Source: CAYZJB01 sp964602985
GTDB lineage: Bacteria; CLD3; SB21
Direction of reading: 5' to 3'
NCBI GenBank assembly: GCA_964602985.1
Contig: CAZRTJ010000046.1
Coordinates: 1-7,056, forward strand
Length of the DNA: 7,056 nucleotides
Below the pieces are notes generated by a model, which was not told the origin of the DNA, made no database searches, and saw nothing but the letters and a program-made list of their open reading frames with translations. The position numbers and the translations under genes are program-made. Every line of letters starts with the position of its first letter. The stretch's first letter is position 1. Below are positions 6,007 through 7,056 of the stretch, in pieces.

Positions 6007-7016
6007 TCTACGATGTCAACGGCAACATGGTCGAAGATAAAAACAAAGGCATCACAGTCGTATACAATTACCTGAACCTCCCGATCCAGGTTAATTTCGG
6101 GCCGAATGACCGCATCGACTGGACGTACACCGCGACGGGTGCGAAGCTTCAGAAAAAAGTGTATACGAACGGCAGTCTGACATTGACGCAGGATTATGTG
6201 AGCGGGTTTGTGTACAAGAACGGTTCATTGGACTTCTTCTCAACTGAAACCGGCCGAGTCAAGAACCAGTCCGGAACCCTGAAATACCAATACACGCTCA
6301 GCGATCACCTTGGCAATACGCGCGTGATGTTCGAGGAAACGAGCGGCACACCTACGGTTATCGAAGAATCGCACTACTACGCCTTCGGCATGCGCATCGA
6401 AGGACTGTCGACCTCGAGTCCGGATAATAAGTTCACATACAACGGCAAAGAGCTCGAAGACGATCACGGGCTGAACTGGTATCACTACGGGGCACGGTTC
6501 TACGATGCACAGATTGGGAGATGGCATGTGGTGGATTTGGTCGACGAGTTTCATTCGCCATATACGTTTGTAGGCAACAATCCCATTAAGTCCACGGACA
6601 AGGATGGCATGTGGGAAGATCCGACTACAATAGCTGAAAGCATGGTAGGAAAATACAAGTACGGGAATGCTCAAGAATACAGTTGGAAAATAAGTGAGTG
6701 GGCGGACAAATCACCACAGCTTCAATGTAATCAGCTCGTTGTTGTAGCTTTCAGAAAGGCAGGCTACGGTGACATGCCACGAGACAGGGGCGGTATGAGA
6801 GATTGGTTCAAAGCAAACGGTGAAGTCTATGTCCAACCTTGGACAATCGAGAATAAATTGGGCTGGAGAAACCTCGAACGTAATGATGTTGTTAACTGGG
6901 GTGGTTACGACGACAACGAAGGTCATGTCATAATTATTGCGTCGTCGCTAGTAAAAGAAAAAATGGGCGACAAGGAAGTTGAAGGATATTGGGTTGTTGA
7001 AGCGTGCTTATCCTAA
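6000..7016 (+). CDS. Displaced RHS core fragment with NlpC/P60- or CHAP-like peptidase tip (orphan RHS-CT cassette 2)
   Basis: The frame is 338 residues from a TTG at 6000. No ATG with a ribosome site precedes the RHS homology and the next in-frame ATG lies inside it, so the fragment probably has no start of its own. Residues 4-203 are the RHS core, nearly the same as in the previous cassette; its WHVVD motif is followed by Leu instead of Pro. Residues 204-338 look like a papain-fold peptidoglycan peptidase: C243 in QCNQLVVVAF as nucleophile, LERNDVVNWGG as the usual GD(L/V)V-like segment, and H309 in GHVIIIAS as the base. Such enzymes cut stem peptides or amide bonds in the wall. The end is suspicious: after WVVEA the frame stops within three codons, while another frame continues open to the window edge. 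No immunity gene is visible before the edge. Confidence 0.82.
   Translation: MIFYDVNGNMVEDKNKGITVVYNYLNLPIQVNFGPNDRIDWTYTATGAKLQKKVYTNGSLTLTQDYVSGFVYKNGSLDFFSTETGRVKNQSGTLKYQYTLSDHLGNTRVMFEETSGTPTVIEESHYYAFGMRIEGLSTSSPDNKFTYNGKELEDDHGLNWYHYGARFYDAQIGRWHVVDLVDEFHSPYTFVGNNPIKSTDKDGMWEDPTTIAESMVGKYKYGNAQEYSWKISEWADKSPQLQCNQLVVVAFRKAGYGDMPRDRGGMRDWFKANGEVYVQPWTIENKLGWRNLERNDVVNWGGYDDNEGHVIIIASSLVKEKMGDKEVEGYWVVEACLS
6007..6606 (+). repeat. RHS core direct repeat, copy B
   Basis: This is the second copy of the segment at 3427-4030, in the same orientation and offset by about 2.58 kb. It begins sharply at TCTACGATGT, later in the core than the other fragment, which carries about 90 more bases of RHS-like sequence upstream. 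Differences are mainly synonymous third-position changes, indicating selection on the protein or exchange between functional copies. Confidence 0.93.
6612..7013 (+). other. Papain-like peptidase toxin tip of cassette 2
   Basis: This is the variable region after TDKDGM. It shows the Cys (243) to His (309) order and spacing of NlpC/P60 and CHAP domains, with a GYWVVEA strand after the His that could supply the third polar residue (E334). The subfamily cannot be fixed by eye. Confidence 0.68.
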
Positions 7017-7056
7017 CACCAAACCGAACAAAATAGCGTTTCAAAAGTTGGAGACT
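7017..7056. other. Right edge, non-coding or frameshifted end of the tip
   Basis: These 40 bases lie after the stop of the last RHS fragment. The frame starting at 7003 is open through to the edge and could be the lost C-terminus of the peptidase tip. A GGAG at 7050-7053 could alternatively be the ribosome site of an immunity gene beyond the edge. Confidence 0.35.

Noticed and set aside
1..7056. Transposase, integrase, CRISPR array, tRNA or rRNA
   Set aside because: None seen on either strand; the only repeats are the RHS cores.

Overview
The window is the downstream end of an RHS/YD-repeat polymorphic toxin locus. The organism is probably a member of the Bacteroidota/Chlorobiota (FCB) group. 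The reasons are the YNIRGWL motif in the YD-repeat protein, the RHS core style (NGKELEDDHGLNWYHYGAR, then WHVVDP, then a NDPI/NNPI ending), and secreted proteins cut after ..GQ or ..AQ. This assignment is an inference; no rRNA or housekeeping gene is present. All genes lie on the + strand.

Layout. (1) 1-2225 is the 3' part of a large RHS gene, open at the left edge, whose C-terminal tip is an Amidase_3 (N-acetylmuramoyl-L-alanine amidase) domain. (2) 2231-3334 encodes a secreted protein with seven FG-GAP-type repeats and is the candidate immunity gene. (3) 3294-4673 is a displaced RHS core fragment with a different tip, carrying a HExxE-x19-H zincin-like signature. (4) 4676-5224 encodes a small secreted protein, the candidate immunity for tip 2. 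(5) 5317-5544 and 5541-5927 are a Phd/YefM-type antitoxin and a VapC PIN-domain toxin. (6) 6000-7016 is a second displaced RHS core fragment whose tip is a papain-like NlpC/P60 or CHAP-type peptidase, possibly frameshifted at its last codons. Its immunity gene would lie past the right edge.

How the parts fit. The two displaced fragments share near-identical core DNA, including exact blocks of 74 and 77 bases, and neither has a convincing translation start of its own. This is the layout of orphan RHS-CT cassettes: a long expressed gene followed by silent spare tips, each with its own immunity gene, that could be swapped in by recombination in the shared core. Two of the tips are recognisable peptidoglycan hydrolase folds. 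Both candidate immunity proteins carry signal peptides, which fits toxins acting outside the cytoplasm. The VapBC-type pair sits between the second immunity gene and the third tip and may stabilise the array or simply be a passenger. The toxin and immunity assignments are inferences from domain content and position; the amidase, FG-GAP, Phd, PIN and RHS core calls rest on visible motifs.
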